DNA from: Rhodospirillaceae bacterium
GTDB lineage: Bacteria; Pseudomonadota; Alphaproteobacteria; CACIAM-22H2
DNA: 64,000 nucleotides
Assembly (NCBI GenBank): GCA_022843945.1
Contig: JALHMR010000004.1
Location: 62,001 to 126,000 of the forward strand
Direction of reading: 5' to 3'
The translations under genes and the position numbers were made by a program. The notes beneath the pieces were generated by a model. The model worked only from the letters and a program-made list of their open reading frames with translations. It was not told the DNA's origin and searched no databases. Positions 45,540 through 55,524 of this stretch are shown piece by piece; positions within the stretch are counted from its first letter, which is position 1, and each line of letters starts with the position of its first letter.

Positions 45540-46613
45540 TCACTTCGGCCTTGGCTCTCTCAGCTTGTCATCCGGCTGCTTCAATTCGCCGCGCCGCAGC
45601 ATGGTCACCGCCTCAATCAGCGCCCGGGCGGCGTTGCGTGTCTCCTCCTGCACGCCCTCGTCCCGGTCGAGCGCCTCGTGGCTGGTGGCGTAGGGCTCGT
45701 AGTAGCCGATATAAGCGCCGACGGCGGCCTGGTGCCCGGCCTGGATCAGACCGATGGACGACAGCCAGTCGGTCAGGCCGCGGCGCAGGGTCTCGACCCC
45801 GTCGGCATCGCCGTGGACCACGACGGCGAAGGCGCGGCCGGCGAGGTGGCGCGGATAGGGCCAGCCTTTGAGTTCCAGCTCCTTGGCCTTCGCCGGGTCC
45901 TTGCCCCCGGTGCTTGTCGGGTCGGGGTTACCGCCATCGGCGCAGACCAGCCGGTCGATCATCAGCTTCAGCGAGCTCGGCGCCTGGTACCAGTTGACCG
46001 GGCAGAGGACCATGACGCCGTGCGCCGCCGCCCATTTCGGGTAGATCTCGGCCATCCAGTCGTTGACCTGGCCCAGGGCAAAATTGGGATAACAGGAACA
46101 GGGCCAGTGGCAGAGCGGCATCGAGGTCGAGACGCAGGCCTTACAAGGGTGGATGTGGCGGCCGTATTCCGAGGTCAACCGGCTGAGATCGAGCAGGTCG
46201 GCCTCCATGCCGGCGGCGATGACCATCTCCTGTGCCAGGCTCGCCAGGCGCCAGGTCTTCGACATCTCGCCGGGACAGCTCTGGTCGGTGCGTGACGAGC
46301 CGTTGACGATCAGGATGCGCGAGCGCCCCGCCGGGTCTTTCTGCTGTTTCTCGGCCTGGCGGATCGCCTCGCGGGTGGCCACCCACTCGACGGGCAATTC
46401 GAAGGTTGGGTCGGCGAATTCCGGCCCGGCCGCCTGCTTACGCGGGTTCTTGCGATACTCGTCGTAGCTTTCCCAGGCGATATCGATGATCCGCTGGATC
46501 TCCTTGTCGGCGGCGGCGAAAGCGGGGTCGTAGAGGCGTTCGCGAAAGCGGGCTGCAAAAGCCTCCTTGTCCAGCTGCACTTCGGGCATGCCTTTGCGGA
46601 CGGGGGGCGCCAT
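45540..46613 (-). CDS. NAD(P)H-dependent FMN reductase-like flavoprotein
   Basis: A 357-residue protein. The central part (about 100-300) is a flavodoxin/FMN-reductase fold: ILIVNGSSRTDQSCPGEMSK is the phosphate-binding loop, DLLDLSRLTSEYGRHIHPCKACV continues it, and VMVLCPVNWYQAPSSLKLMIDRL is the second flavin contact. An unusual Cys-rich stretch, CKACV-STSMPLCHWPCSC, follows the first half. The first 90 residues (helical, Lys/Arg-rich) and the last 50 are additions to the core fold. Cellular role unknown; flavin and nicotinamide binding inferred from the fold. Confidence 0.85.
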   Translation of the reverse strand: MAPPVRKGMPEVQLDKEAFAARFRERLYDPAFAAADKEIQRIIDIAWESYDEYRKNPRKQAAGPEFADPTFELPVEWVATREAIRQAEKQQKDPAGRSRILIVNGSSRTDQSCPGEMSKTWRLASLAQEMVIAAGMEADLLDLSRLTSEYGRHIHPCKACVSTSMPLCHWPCSCYPNFALGQVNDWMAEIYPKWAAAHGVMVLCPVNWYQAPSSLKLMIDRLVCADGGNPDPTSTGGKDPAKAKELELKGWPYPRHLAGRAFAVVVHGDADGVETLRRGLTDWLSSIGLIQAGHQAAVGAYIGYYEPYATSHEALDRDEGVQEETRNAARALIEAVTMLRRGELKQPDDKLREPRPK

Positions 46614-46683
46614 GGGGGCCTCGGTCGCTGTTCAAAACAATCGACTTTTTGCCCGGCCTTGTCTAAACGCAACTGTTATTGGC

Positions 46684-47076
46684 ATGAGCGCAAAAATCGA
46701 CCGCCGCCGGCTTGTGAAAGTGCTCGGCATGCTGGGCAGCCGCCACGACGGCGAGGCGCTGAATGCCGCGCGCACGGCGCATGCCATGATGAGCCAGGCC
46801 AGGATGCGCTGGGAGGACCTGCTCGGCGTCCAGCCGGGCGAGGAGCCCGAGCCACTGCCCCAGGTGGACGAGCCGCCGGCGCCCGACAAGGGCAAGTTCG
46901 CCGACCCCACCTATCCCGAGATGCTCAAGTTGCTGCTCAAGCGCAAGAACATCGACGCCAAGACGCGCAAGCGCTTCACCGACATGGAGGACCGTGTGCG
47001 CCGCGGCCTCGATCTCAGCCTCGACGACAAGCTGCTGGTGCGCTGGCTCTATCACGCCGCCACCGGGCAGAGCTGA
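46684..47076 (+). CDS. Conserved hypothetical protein
   Basis: A 130-residue soluble, helical protein with no family I can name. The N-terminal half (VKVLGMLGSRHDGEALNAAR, MMSQARMRWEDLLG) resembles the leading segment seen in many alphaproteobacterial hypotheticals that begin with a 'LLGMLGSdhDGE.AAR' type motif. After a Pro/Glu linker (about 50-70) comes a second helical part (YPEMLKLLLKRKNIDAKTRK and DLSLDDKLLVRWLYHAATGQ). ATG at 46684 chosen as the first Met giving the motif. Next gene is 33 bases downstream. Confidence 0.7.
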   Translation: MSAKIDRRRLVKVLGMLGSRHDGEALNAARTAHAMMSQARMRWEDLLGVQPGEEPEPLPQVDEPPAPDKGKFADPTYPEMLKLLLKRKNIDAKTRKRFTDMEDRVRRGLDLSLDDKLLVRWLYHAATGQS

Positions 47077-47109
47077 CTTGGGGCCAAAGCTGACTTAGGG
47101 AGAGCACCA

Positions 47110-48060
47110 ATGGCCAAAGCCTTCGCCAGCCAGGCGGACCTGCAGGAGAAGAAGACCGAGTTCGTCAAGCTCGCCGAGGGGGCCTACTGCCTGACGGCCG
47201 AGGGCGATCCCAATTCGGGTGTGGTGATCGGCGACGATGGCGTGATGATCATCGACGCGCGGGCGACGCCGGTGATGGCCCAGGAGCTGGTGCAGCATAT
47301 CCGCACGGTAACCGACAAGCCGATCAAGTATGTCGTGCTCACCCACTACCACGCGGTGCGGGTGATGGGCGCCTCGGGCTACGGCGCGCCTTACGTGGTG
47401 GCCAGCCAGGGCACCCACGACCTGATCAAGGAGCGCGGCGCCCAGGACTTCAAGTCCGAGGTCCAGCGCTTCCCGCGCCTATTCAACGCAGTGGAGACGG
47501 TGCCCGGCCTGACCTGGCCCAACCTGGTCTTCGACGGCACGCTGACCATCATGATGGGCAAGCGCGAGGTACGGCTGATGTCGATCGGCGCCGGCCACAC
47601 CAAGGGCGACAGCATCGTCTGGCTGCCCAAGGAGAAGGTGCTGTTCTCCGGCGACCTGGTCGAGGAGGGGGCCACACCCTATTGCGGCGACGCGCATCTC
47701 GCGGAGTGGCCGTCGACGTTGGCCAGGCTGCGGGCGCTTAAACCGGCCCGGCTGGTTCCAGGACGCGGAGCCGCGATGATGACCCCGGCGCAATGCGAGG
47801 GGGCGATCCGCGGCACCCAGGACTTCGTGACCGAGCTGCTGGCCCAGGCGCGCAAGGGCGTGAAGGCGAAGAAGTCGCTCAAGCAGGTCTTCGACCAGAC
47901 CTACAAGGCCATGGCGCCCAAATACGGCAAGTGGGTGATCTTCGAGCACTGTATGCCGTTCTGCGTGTCGCGCGCTTACGACGAAGCCAAGGGGATTGCC
48001 CATCCGCGCATCTGGACCGCGCGGCGCGACATCGAGATGTGGAAGGAACTGCAGAGCTGA
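47110..48060 (+). CDS. Metallo-beta-lactamase-fold hydrolase with altered metal site
   Basis: A 316-residue MBL-fold protein without signal peptide. The usual HxHxDH is here H79-Y-H81-A-V83-R84, so the Asp and third His of the second metal site are Val and Arg, while H163 (GAGHTKGD) and D182 (LFSGDLVEEG) remain. This HYHAVR version is recognisable as a recurring subfamily in proteobacteria, with the same SGDLVEEGATPYCGDAHLAEW and KYGKWVIFEHCMPFCVSRAYDEA segments. It may bind one metal only or have a different reaction; substrate unknown. Preceded by a modest GGGAGAGC ribosome site. Confidence 0.88.
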   Translation: MAKAFASQADLQEKKTEFVKLAEGAYCLTAEGDPNSGVVIGDDGVMIIDARATPVMAQELVQHIRTVTDKPIKYVVLTHYHAVRVMGASGYGAPYVVASQGTHDLIKERGAQDFKSEVQRFPRLFNAVETVPGLTWPNLVFDGTLTIMMGKREVRLMSIGAGHTKGDSIVWLPKEKVLFSGDLVEEGATPYCGDAHLAEWPSTLARLRALKPARLVPGRGAAMMTPAQCEGAIRGTQDFVTELLAQARKGVKAKKSLKQVFDQTYKAMAPKYGKWVIFEHCMPFCVSRAYDEAKGIAHPRIWTARRDIEMWKELQS

Positions 48061-48079
48061 CCGGCGAAAACGGCGGGGC

Positions 48080-48108
48080 TTTCACTCGCGCCGGTGGCGG
48101 GAGTGAAA
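48080..48108 (+). terminator. Candidate hairpin after the MBL-fold gene
   Basis: An 8-base stem, TTTCACTC and GAGTGAAA, around a 13-base loop, starting about 20 bases past the stop. Followed by A/C rather than T-rich sequence, so only a weak terminator candidate. Confidence 0.35.
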
Positions 48109-48259
48109 ACGGCAGGCGAATCAGGCGTCGGCGCCTGGCCGCCGCCGGACTGGCGCGGGATTTCTTCAAATACGCGCGATAGTTGATCGTCTGTATACGG
48201 TTTATTTGCCTTTACCCGTCTAGATGGATCCCGGGGGCAGTTACTAAAGGGTTCGTCGT

Positions 48260-48778
48260 ATGCGGTTTTTCCAACTCAACCGGTTTGTCTTTCTTGCCGG
48301 CGCGCTGCTCCTCGCCATCGGTCTCACAGGCGATGGCGGCGCCCAGACGGCCTCGGCCGAGAAGCCTCTGCTGATCGTGTCGGGCAAGATCGCCGTCACC
48401 AACCGTGACGGCACCGCGCAGTTCGACCGCGCGCTGCTCGAGTCCATCGGCATGGTGTCTTTCGTCACCAACACGCCCTGGTACAAGGGGCCGGTGCGGT
48501 TCGAAGGCGTGCCGCTGGCCAAGCTGATGCAGGCCGTCGGCGCCAAGGGCGAGCGCCTGGCGGTCGTGGCGCTCAACGACTACAGCGCCGAAGTGCCAAT
48601 GGAGGACGTGACCAAGTACAACGTCATCCTGGCGCTCAAGCGCAATGGCGAGTACATGCCGGTCCGCGACAAGGGCCCGCTGTTCGTCATCTACCCGTTC
48701 GACAGCGATCCAGACCTGCGCAACCAGAAGTACTACAGCCGCTCGGTCTGGCAGGTTGCCCGTATCGAAGTCCGCTAG
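48260..48778 (+). CDS. Secreted oxidoreductase-like protein (molybdopterin-binding-fold domain)
   Basis: A 172-residue exported protein. A signal peptide (FVFLAGALLLAIGLTG core, cleavage near residue 33) leads to a small beta-rich domain: LLIVSGKIAVTNRDGTAQFDRALLESIGMVSFVTNTPW (quoted in part), FEGVPLAKLMQAVGA, LNDYSAEVPMEDVTKYNVILAL and GPLFVIYPFDSDP. This resembles the SUOX/YedY-type molybdopterin-binding fold but is far too short for the enzyme and shows no clear cofactor Cys, so it is probably a non-enzymatic version. Homologs I recall are encoded next to sensor kinases, as here (75 bases to the next gene). Confidence 0.72.
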   Translation: MRFFQLNRFVFLAGALLLAIGLTGDGGAQTASAEKPLLIVSGKIAVTNRDGTAQFDRALLESIGMVSFVTNTPWYKGPVRFEGVPLAKLMQAVGAKGERLAVVALNDYSAEVPMEDVTKYNVILALKRNGEYMPVRDKGPLFVIYPFDSDPDLRNQKYYSRSVWQVARIEVR

Positions 48779-48853
48779 TCACGTCATCGGCGTCCGCTCC
48801 ACCCTGGCGCGGATGCGTCTCCTTTTCAGCCTCAGCGCGGGCACCGCGCAGCC

Positions 48854-50254
<1,401 letters not shown>

Positions 50255-50262
50255 CCGCCTCC

Positions 50263-50460
50263 TTAGGCGTTCCCGCGCGCCAGGGTCAGCGCCTCGCGGA
50301 TGATTTCGAGATCGCCGATATGGTTGGCCAGCAGCAGGATCAGCTTGGCGTTGAGCTGGGCGCTCTGCTCCTCGCTCAGGCCCCGATGGGCCTCGATCAG
50401 CGCGTCGTAGAAGTCGTCGGGATTGGCGAAGGCCGTCTCGGTGTTGAGCTTGCCGGTCAT
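50263..50460 (-). CDS. DUF2783 family small protein
   Basis: A 65-residue helical protein matching DUF2783: FANPDDFYDALIEAHRGLSE and QSAQLNAKLILLLANHIGDL, then EIIREALTLAR. The family is of unknown function and is regularly encoded directly after an FAD-dependent aromatic monooxygenase, as here (start two bases past the monooxygenase stop). It may assist or stabilise that enzyme (inference). Confidence 0.85.
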   Translation of the reverse strand: MTGKLNTETAFANPDDFYDALIEAHRGLSEEQSAQLNAKLILLLANHIGDLEIIREALTLARGNA

Positions 50461-50462
50461 GT

Positions 50463-52067
50463 TCAGGCCTTTCCCGTGGCGCGGCGGAGAGCGGCGTCGA
50501 TCGCCGCCGGGTCGAGACTACGCCAGCGCGCCGCGACGTGCTGGTCTGGACGAAAGAGATAGAACGTTCCGGGCCGCCCGTCATAGCGCTTTGTCGCCAG
50601 CCCATCCCGGTCGAGCTGCGGGTCGCAGCGCAGGACCGGGATCGGCAGGTGACGCGTGTCGTCGTCACCGAAATAAAGCCCGTGAAAGCCGCCGCGTAGG
50701 GCGTCGAGCAACCAGCCGTCGCGGCCGGCCTGGCGGATCGGCGCGTCGGCTGCGGCCGAGCCCGGCCGCATTGCCGGCGGAAAGGGATCACGGTCCGGCG
50801 TGTTGAGCGGCGAGAAGTCGAGCACGGTGGCGGTCGACAGGCGGCCGCTGTTGATCAGGCGGCGGGCGAAGGTATGGCTCTCGGCCAGCGCCAGAACCGC
50901 GTCGCGGAACCGCCGCGCCACCTTGCTCTTGGGCGACATGAAGTCCGTGCTGCGCGAGGAGTTGAGGATGTTCTCGTCGGCTGCCGGGCCGCGCTCGGCG
51001 TCGTAGCTGTCGAGCAGGCGCTCGGGCGCGTCGCCCTTCACCACCATCGCCAGCTTCCAGGCGAGGTTGTCGGCGTCCTGGACGCCCGAGTTGCCGCCGC
51101 GCGCGCCGAAGGGCGAGACCTGGTGCGCCGAATCGCCGGCGAACAGCACGCGGCCATGGCGGAACTTCTCCAGCCGGCGGCACTGGAACTTGTAGACACT
51201 GAGCCACTCGAACTCGAACTTGAAAGCGTCGCCCAGCGCGGCTTTCACGCGCGGGATCACGCGCTCGGGCTTGCATTCCTCGTCGGGGTCGGCATCGGGG
51301 CCCAACTGGAAGTCGAGCCGCCAGACATCGTCCGCCTGGCGATGCAGCAGCGCCGAATCGCCCGGGTGGAAGGTCGGTTCGAACCAGAACCAGCGCTCGG
51401 TCGGTCCGCGCCGGCCGAAGGGTGGCTCCGGCAGGTGCAGGTCGACGATCAGGAAACGGTCCTGGAAGGCGCGGCCCTTGAACCTGAGGCCCATCAGCCT
51501 GCGGATGGCCGAGCGGGCGCCGTCGGCGGCGATCACCCAGTCGGCCTCGATATCGTAGGCGCCGTCGGGCGTCTCGATCGTCAGGCGCACGCCGTCCTCG
51601 CGCGGCGCGATCCCGCTCACCCGGTTGTCCCAGCGGATCTCGACCGCGGGCTGCTCGCGCAGCCGCTCGAGCAGGAATTGCTCCACGTAGTATTGCTGCA
51701 GGTTGATGAAGGCCGGGAAGCGGTGCCCGCCTTCCGGCAGCAGGTCGAAATTGTAGACCTCCTTGCCGCGGCAGAAGATGCGGCCGACCTGCCAGGTAAT
51801 TCCCTTTTCCATCATCGGCGCGGCGCAACCCAGCCGATCCCAGATCTCGAGCGTGCGCTTGGCCTGGCAGATCGAGCGGCTGCCGACACTGACCGTCTTG
51901 TCGTCGTCGAGCAGCAGCACCGGTATGCCGCGCTGCGCCAGGTCGAGGGCGGCCGTCAGCCCCACGAGCCCCGCCCCGACGACCACCACCTTGTGGGGAG
52001 CCGGTCGAGGGCTGTCCTGGTCGGCCGAGCGCCGGTACTCGAAGACCGGATGAGCGAAGCGCGGCAT
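50463..52067 (-). CDS. FAD-dependent aromatic monooxygenase
   Basis: A 534-residue group A flavoprotein hydroxylase of the PheA/MhpA/TfdB type. Motifs are VVVGAGLVGLTAALDLAQRG (FAD GxGxxG, about 26-45), DWVIAADGARSAIRRLMGL (NADPH/FAD 'DG' motif), and LFAGDSAHQVSPFGARGGNSG with DADNLAWKLA. The C-terminal extension (about 400-534) is the thioredoxin-like tail typical of phenol hydroxylases. Its stop lies two bases before DUF2783, and its start overlaps the paaK stop by one base, so it belongs to the paaK transcript. The likely role is ring hydroxylation of an aromatic acid or phenol; exact substrate unknown. Confidence 0.92.
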   Translation of the reverse strand: MPRFAHPVFEYRRSADQDSPRPAPHKVVVVGAGLVGLTAALDLAQRGIPVLLLDDDKTVSVGSRSICQAKRTLEIWDRLGCAAPMMEKGITWQVGRIFCRGKEVYNFDLLPEGGHRFPAFINLQQYYVEQFLLERLREQPAVEIRWDNRVSGIAPREDGVRLTIETPDGAYDIEADWVIAADGARSAIRRLMGLRFKGRAFQDRFLIVDLHLPEPPFGRRGPTERWFWFEPTFHPGDSALLHRQADDVWRLDFQLGPDADPDEECKPERVIPRVKAALGDAFKFEFEWLSVYKFQCRRLEKFRHGRVLFAGDSAHQVSPFGARGGNSGVQDADNLAWKLAMVVKGDAPERLLDSYDAERGPAADENILNSSRSTDFMSPKSKVARRFRDAVLALAESHTFARRLINSGRLSTATVLDFSPLNTPDRDPFPPAMRPGSAAADAPIRQAGRDGWLLDALRGGFHGLYFGDDDTRHLPIPVLRCDPQLDRDGLATKRYDGRPGTFYLFRPDQHVAARWRSLDPAAIDAALRRATGKA

Positions 52068-53497
52068 CAGTCCTTGGGCCGGAGGTCGATGACCCGTTTG
52101 GCCTTGCCCAGCGAGCGGGCGACGCCCCCGGCGGGGACCGGCCGCACCCGCGCCGAGATGCCGATATAGGACTTCACCAGGCCGGCCAGCTTATCGGCGG
52201 CGGCCGTTTCGGTATCGCTCCTGCCGATGAAGGCGGGCTTGGCTTCGACCACGATGTCGAGCGTGTCGAGCTGGCCCTCGCGCCGCAGCTCGAGCACGTA
52301 ATGCGGCGACAGCTCCGGCACGCGCAGGATGAGCTCCTCGATCTGGGTCGGGAAGACGTTGACCCCGCGGATGATGAGCATGTCGTCGGTGCGTCCGGTG
52401 ATGCGCGCCATGCGCCGCATCGAGCGGGCCGTGCCCGGCAGCAGGGCGGTGAGGTCGCGGGTCCGGTAGCGGATCACCGGCAGCGCTTCCTTGGTCAGCG
52501 AGGTGAAGACGAGCTCGCCCGTGGTGCCGTCCGGAACCGGCTCGCCGGTCCCCGGGTCGATGATCTCGGGGTAGAAATGATCCTCCCAGACCGTCGGACC
52601 GTCCTTGGTCTCGACGCACTCGTTCGCCACGCCGGGGCCCATGACCTCCGACAGGCCATAGATGTCGATGGCATCGATGGCGAAGCGCTCCTCGATCTCG
52701 CGGCGCATGGCGTCGGTCCAGGGTTCGGCGCCATGGATGCCGATCTTGAGCGAGCTCGCCCGGGCATCGAGCCCCTGCTTGTCGAACTCGTCGGCGATGG
52801 CGAGCATGTAGCTCGGCGTCACCATGATGATGTCGGGTTTGAAGTCGGCGATCAGCTGCACCTGGCGTTCGGTCATGCCGCCGGACATGGGGATCACCGT
52901 GCAGCCGAGGCGCTCGGCGCCGTAGTGGGCGCCCAGCCCGCCGGTAAACAGGCCGTAGCCGTAAGCGATGTGCACGATATCGCCAGGCCGCCCGCCGGAG
53001 GCCCGGATCGAACGCGCCCCGAGGTCCGCCCAGTTGTCGAGATCCGCCTGCGTGTAGCCGACCACGGTCGGCTTGCCAGTCGTGCCCGACGAGGCGTGGA
53101 TACGCAGTACCTTCTCGCGCGGCACCGCGAACATGCCGAAGGGATAGGTGACGCGCAGGTCTTCCTTGGCAGTGAAGGGGAACTTGCGCAGATCCTCCAG
53201 CCGCCGGAAGTCGTCGGGATGGACGCCGGCCGCATCGAACTTTCTCCGGTAATGCGGCACGTTCCTATAGGCGTGCGCCAGGCTCCATTTGAGCCGCTTG
53301 GTCTGCAGGGCGACCAGCTCATCGCGGCTGGCGATCTCGATCGCCTCCAGATCCTGGCGGCGCGGACCCGGCCGCAAGGCCTTGCCAGCCAGGCTGGTCG
53401 GTTTGCGCACCGTCAGGCGAAAGGCGGCGCGCCTGGTCGCGGGGCGCGACGGCGTGGGGCGCGCCTTCTTGCGCTTCGTGCTCTTGCGGGCGGCCAT
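52067..53497 (-). CDS. paaK: Phenylacetate-CoA ligase
   Basis: A 476-residue adenylate-forming ligase making phenylacetyl-CoA from phenylacetate, CoA and ATP. The AMP-binding loop is ASSGTTGKPTVVGYT; other PaaK features are the N-terminal LKWSLAHAYRNVPHYRRKFD, GYGLFTGGLGAHYGAERLGC, IDIYGLSEVMGPGVANEC and the C-terminal RITGRTDDMLIIRGVNVFPTQIEE. An N-terminal Arg/Lys-rich 40-residue leader (KRKKARPTPSRPATRRAA) is longer than usual and the start may be later. Because the neighbour is a hydroxylase, a related aryl acid is also possible as substrate. Confidence 0.93.
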   Translation of the reverse strand: MAARKSTKRKKARPTPSRPATRRAAFRLTVRKPTSLAGKALRPGPRRQDLEAIEIASRDELVALQTKRLKWSLAHAYRNVPHYRRKFDAAGVHPDDFRRLEDLRKFPFTAKEDLRVTYPFGMFAVPREKVLRIHASSGTTGKPTVVGYTQADLDNWADLGARSIRASGGRPGDIVHIAYGYGLFTGGLGAHYGAERLGCTVIPMSGGMTERQVQLIADFKPDIIMVTPSYMLAIADEFDKQGLDARASSLKIGIHGAEPWTDAMRREIEERFAIDAIDIYGLSEVMGPGVANECVETKDGPTVWEDHFYPEIIDPGTGEPVPDGTTGELVFTSLTKEALPVIRYRTRDLTALLPGTARSMRRMARITGRTDDMLIIRGVNVFPTQIEELILRVPELSPHYVLELRREGQLDTLDIVVEAKPAFIGRSDTETAAADKLAGLVKSYIGISARVRPVPAGGVARSLGKAKRVIDLRPKD

Positions 53498-53558
53498 GAT
53501 CCGGCGATCCTCCCAGCGATGCTTGTTAGCGCCGGTTTAGCATGGCCGGGGCGGGAGT

Positions 53559-54092
53559 TCAGTCGTCCTGAACGACCTTCGGCACGCTCGTGTCTTTCGG
53601 CGGGCCGGCCAGGGGCGAGCGCGCCGGCAGGGCCTCGAAATACATCGGGCAGAGCAGCAGCATGTCGATGGTCTTGCCGTCGCTGGCCAGCGGCAGGCGC
53701 AGGACCTCGAAGCGCCGGGTTTTGCCCTCGATCAGCCGCTGGTAGAGCGTGGTGCTGGGCTGACGGTCGGCCACCATCTTCCGGTAGGCGGCGAGCAGGC
53801 CCTCGCGATACTCCGCGTCCGGCACCTCGTCGACCATCTTGCCGGTCAGGTCCCACCCCATGCGCTGGGCCATCAGGGATCCGATCAGGCGGAAACGGAA
53901 GCGCACCGGTTCGTAGAGGACATCGATCAGAGTGACATTACCGACGGCGAATTTGAAGTCAGCGGGGTCGAGATCCTGCCGGCTGGGCAGCAACTCGCCG
54001 TGATGCCGGGACACCCAATAGTCGTACAGCCGGAGCAGGTCCGGGTGCCGGATTCGCTGGCGAAGACCACCGCTATTTTGTTGCTCAGCCAA
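53559..54092 (-). CDS. PAS_5-type PAS domain protein
   Basis: A 177-residue single-domain protein of the PAS_5 group common in Alphaproteobacteria: LLRLYDYWVSRHHGELLPSRQDLDPADFKFAVGNVTLIDVLYEPVRFRFRLIG (the diagnostic portion, quoted in part) and FEVLRLPLASDGKTIDMLL. The start is taken as TTG 54092, with GGGGAG five bases upstream; a GTG at 54137 is the alternative and would add 15 residues. No output domain. Sits between paaK and paaI on the same strand; a link to that pathway is unproven. Confidence 0.75.
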   Translation of the reverse strand: MAEQQNSGGLRQRIRHPDLLRLYDYWVSRHHGELLPSRQDLDPADFKFAVGNVTLIDVLYEPVRFRFRLIGSLMAQRMGWDLTGKMVDEVPDAEYREGLLAAYRKMVADRQPSTTLYQRLIEGKTRRFEVLRLPLASDGKTIDMLLLCPMYFEALPARSPLAGPPKDTSVPKVVQDD

Positions 54093-54162
54093 GGCTACTC
54101 CCCCAGCGCCGACGACCAAGACCGGTTGTTCTGCCACATCGATGCGGAGAAAGCGATTCCCG

Positions 54163-54621
54163 CTAGGGCGAAGCAGTCAATCCCGGCACCAGCTCGCCTT
54201 TGATCTGGGTGGAGTGGCCCCGGAACACGGCGACCAGCTTGCCGTCCTGATCGGTCACCGTGACATCGCACACGCCCGAGCGCCCGCCGCGATGGCGCTC
54301 GATCCCCTCGGCGGTCAGCACGTCTCCCTCGCGAGCCGAGGCGATGAAGGTGATGGCGCAGTTATTGGCCACCGTCACCTTGTTGTGCGAGTTGCAGGCG
54401 AAGGCGAAGGCCGAATCGGACAGCGTGAAGATCAAGCCGCCATGACACAGGTGATGGCCGTTGCACATGTCCGGTCGCACCTTCATGCGCAGGCGCGCCC
54501 GGCCCGGCCCGACCTCCAGCACCTCGATGCCCAGCGCCTGGCTGGCGCGATCCTGCGCCCACATCGCATCGCGCGAGGCTTCGGCAAGCTGCTGCGGCGA
54601 CACGACTTTTGCTGTCGTCAT
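54163..54621 (-). CDS. paaI: Hydroxyphenylacetyl-CoA thioesterase
   Basis: A 152-residue hotdog-fold thioesterase. The segment NGHHLCHGGLIFTLSDSAFAFACNS is the PaaI active site (HGG and the D of LSDSA), and LRMKVRPDMCNGHH leads into it. PaaI rescues stalled or hydroxylated phenylacetyl-CoA intermediates. Its start nearly abuts the paaG stop (one base between), so the two are co-translated. Confidence 0.93.
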   Translation of the reverse strand: MTTAKVVSPQQLAEASRDAMWAQDRASQALGIEVLEVGPGRARLRMKVRPDMCNGHHLCHGGLIFTLSDSAFAFACNSHNKVTVANNCAITFIASAREGDVLTAEGIERHRGGRSGVCDVTVTDQDGKLVAVFRGHSTQIKGELVPGLTASP

Positions 54622-54622
54622 C

Positions 54623-55414
54623 TCAGCGACCGGAGAATTTGGGGGCGCGCTTCTCGAGAAAGGCCGTCACCCCTTCGCGATAGTCGGCGGTGTGGCCGAG
54701 CGTGCGCTGCAGGTCGCGCTCGAGATCGAGCTGCTCGTCGAGCGTGTTAGCCGGCGACTGATCGAGCGCATGCTTGATCATGGCCAGCCCCTTGGTCGGC
54801 TGCGTCGCCAGGTGGCGCACGAGGCCCGAAGCCTCGGCCATCAGCTTGTCGTCATCGACGGCCTTCCAGATCAAGCCCCACTCGGCGGCCTGCTCGGCGC
54901 TGATCTTCTCCGCCAGCATGGCGAGGCCGCGAGCCCGGGCATCGCCGGCCAGGCGCGGCAGGAAGTAGGTCGAGCCCGAATCCGGGACGAGACCGAGCCT
55001 GGCAAAGGCCTGGAGGAAGCTGGCTGAGCGCGCGGCCAGCGTGATGTCGCAGGCAAGCGCCAGGCTCATGCCGGCACCGGCGGCGACACCGTTGACCGCC
55101 CCGACCACCGGCAGCGGCAGGCTGCGCAGGCTGCGGATCAGGGGATTGAACTGCTTGTCGATCGTCTCGCCGAGATCGATGGCCTTGTTGTCGGTCATCT
55201 GGCGCTGGGACAGATCCTGGCCGGCGCAGAAGCCACGCCCGGCGCCCGTGATCAGCAGCGCCCGGCAGCCACCTGCCGGGTCGGCGATGCCGGCCAGCGC
55301 GTCGCGCAGCTCGCCATGCATCTCCGCCGTGAAGGCGTTGAGCTTGTCGGGCCGGTTGAGGGTGAGGGTGGCGACGCCGTCGCTGACCTCGAACCGGATG
55401 GTGCTGTAGCTCAT
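54623..55414 (-). CDS. paaG: Enoyl-CoA hydratase/isomerase of phenylacetate degradation
   Basis: A 263-residue crotonase-superfamily enzyme. The oxyanion-hole motifs are LLITGAGRGFCAGQDLSQRQ (about 57-76) and NGVAAGAGMSLALACDITLA (about 103-122); the C-terminus APKFSGR is that of PaaG-type proteins. PaaG isomerises the ring-1,2-epoxyphenylacetyl-CoA to the oxepin and shifts double bonds later. The ATG at 55414 gives the normal family length; upstream open frame is not used. It is the first gene of the leftward unit and is divergent from the AroE-like gene. Confidence 0.9.
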   Translation of the reverse strand: MSYSTIRFEVSDGVATLTLNRPDKLNAFTAEMHGELRDALAGIADPAGGCRALLITGAGRGFCAGQDLSQRQMTDNKAIDLGETIDKQFNPLIRSLRSLPLPVVGAVNGVAAGAGMSLALACDITLAARSASFLQAFARLGLVPDSGSTYFLPRLAGDARARGLAMLAEKISAEQAAEWGLIWKAVDDDKLMAEASGLVRHLATQPTKGLAMIKHALDQSPANTLDEQLDLERDLQRTLGHTADYREGVTAFLEKRAPKFSGR

Positions 55415-55524
55415 CGTCGGGCGTTCCCCGCTATTTGCGCGACTATGCCGGTCCGTCCCCTGAGGGGCAATGGTCAAGCGTCCCCTGCTGCGCTACACAC
55501 AGGCCGAAGCGCAGGAACACTCCC

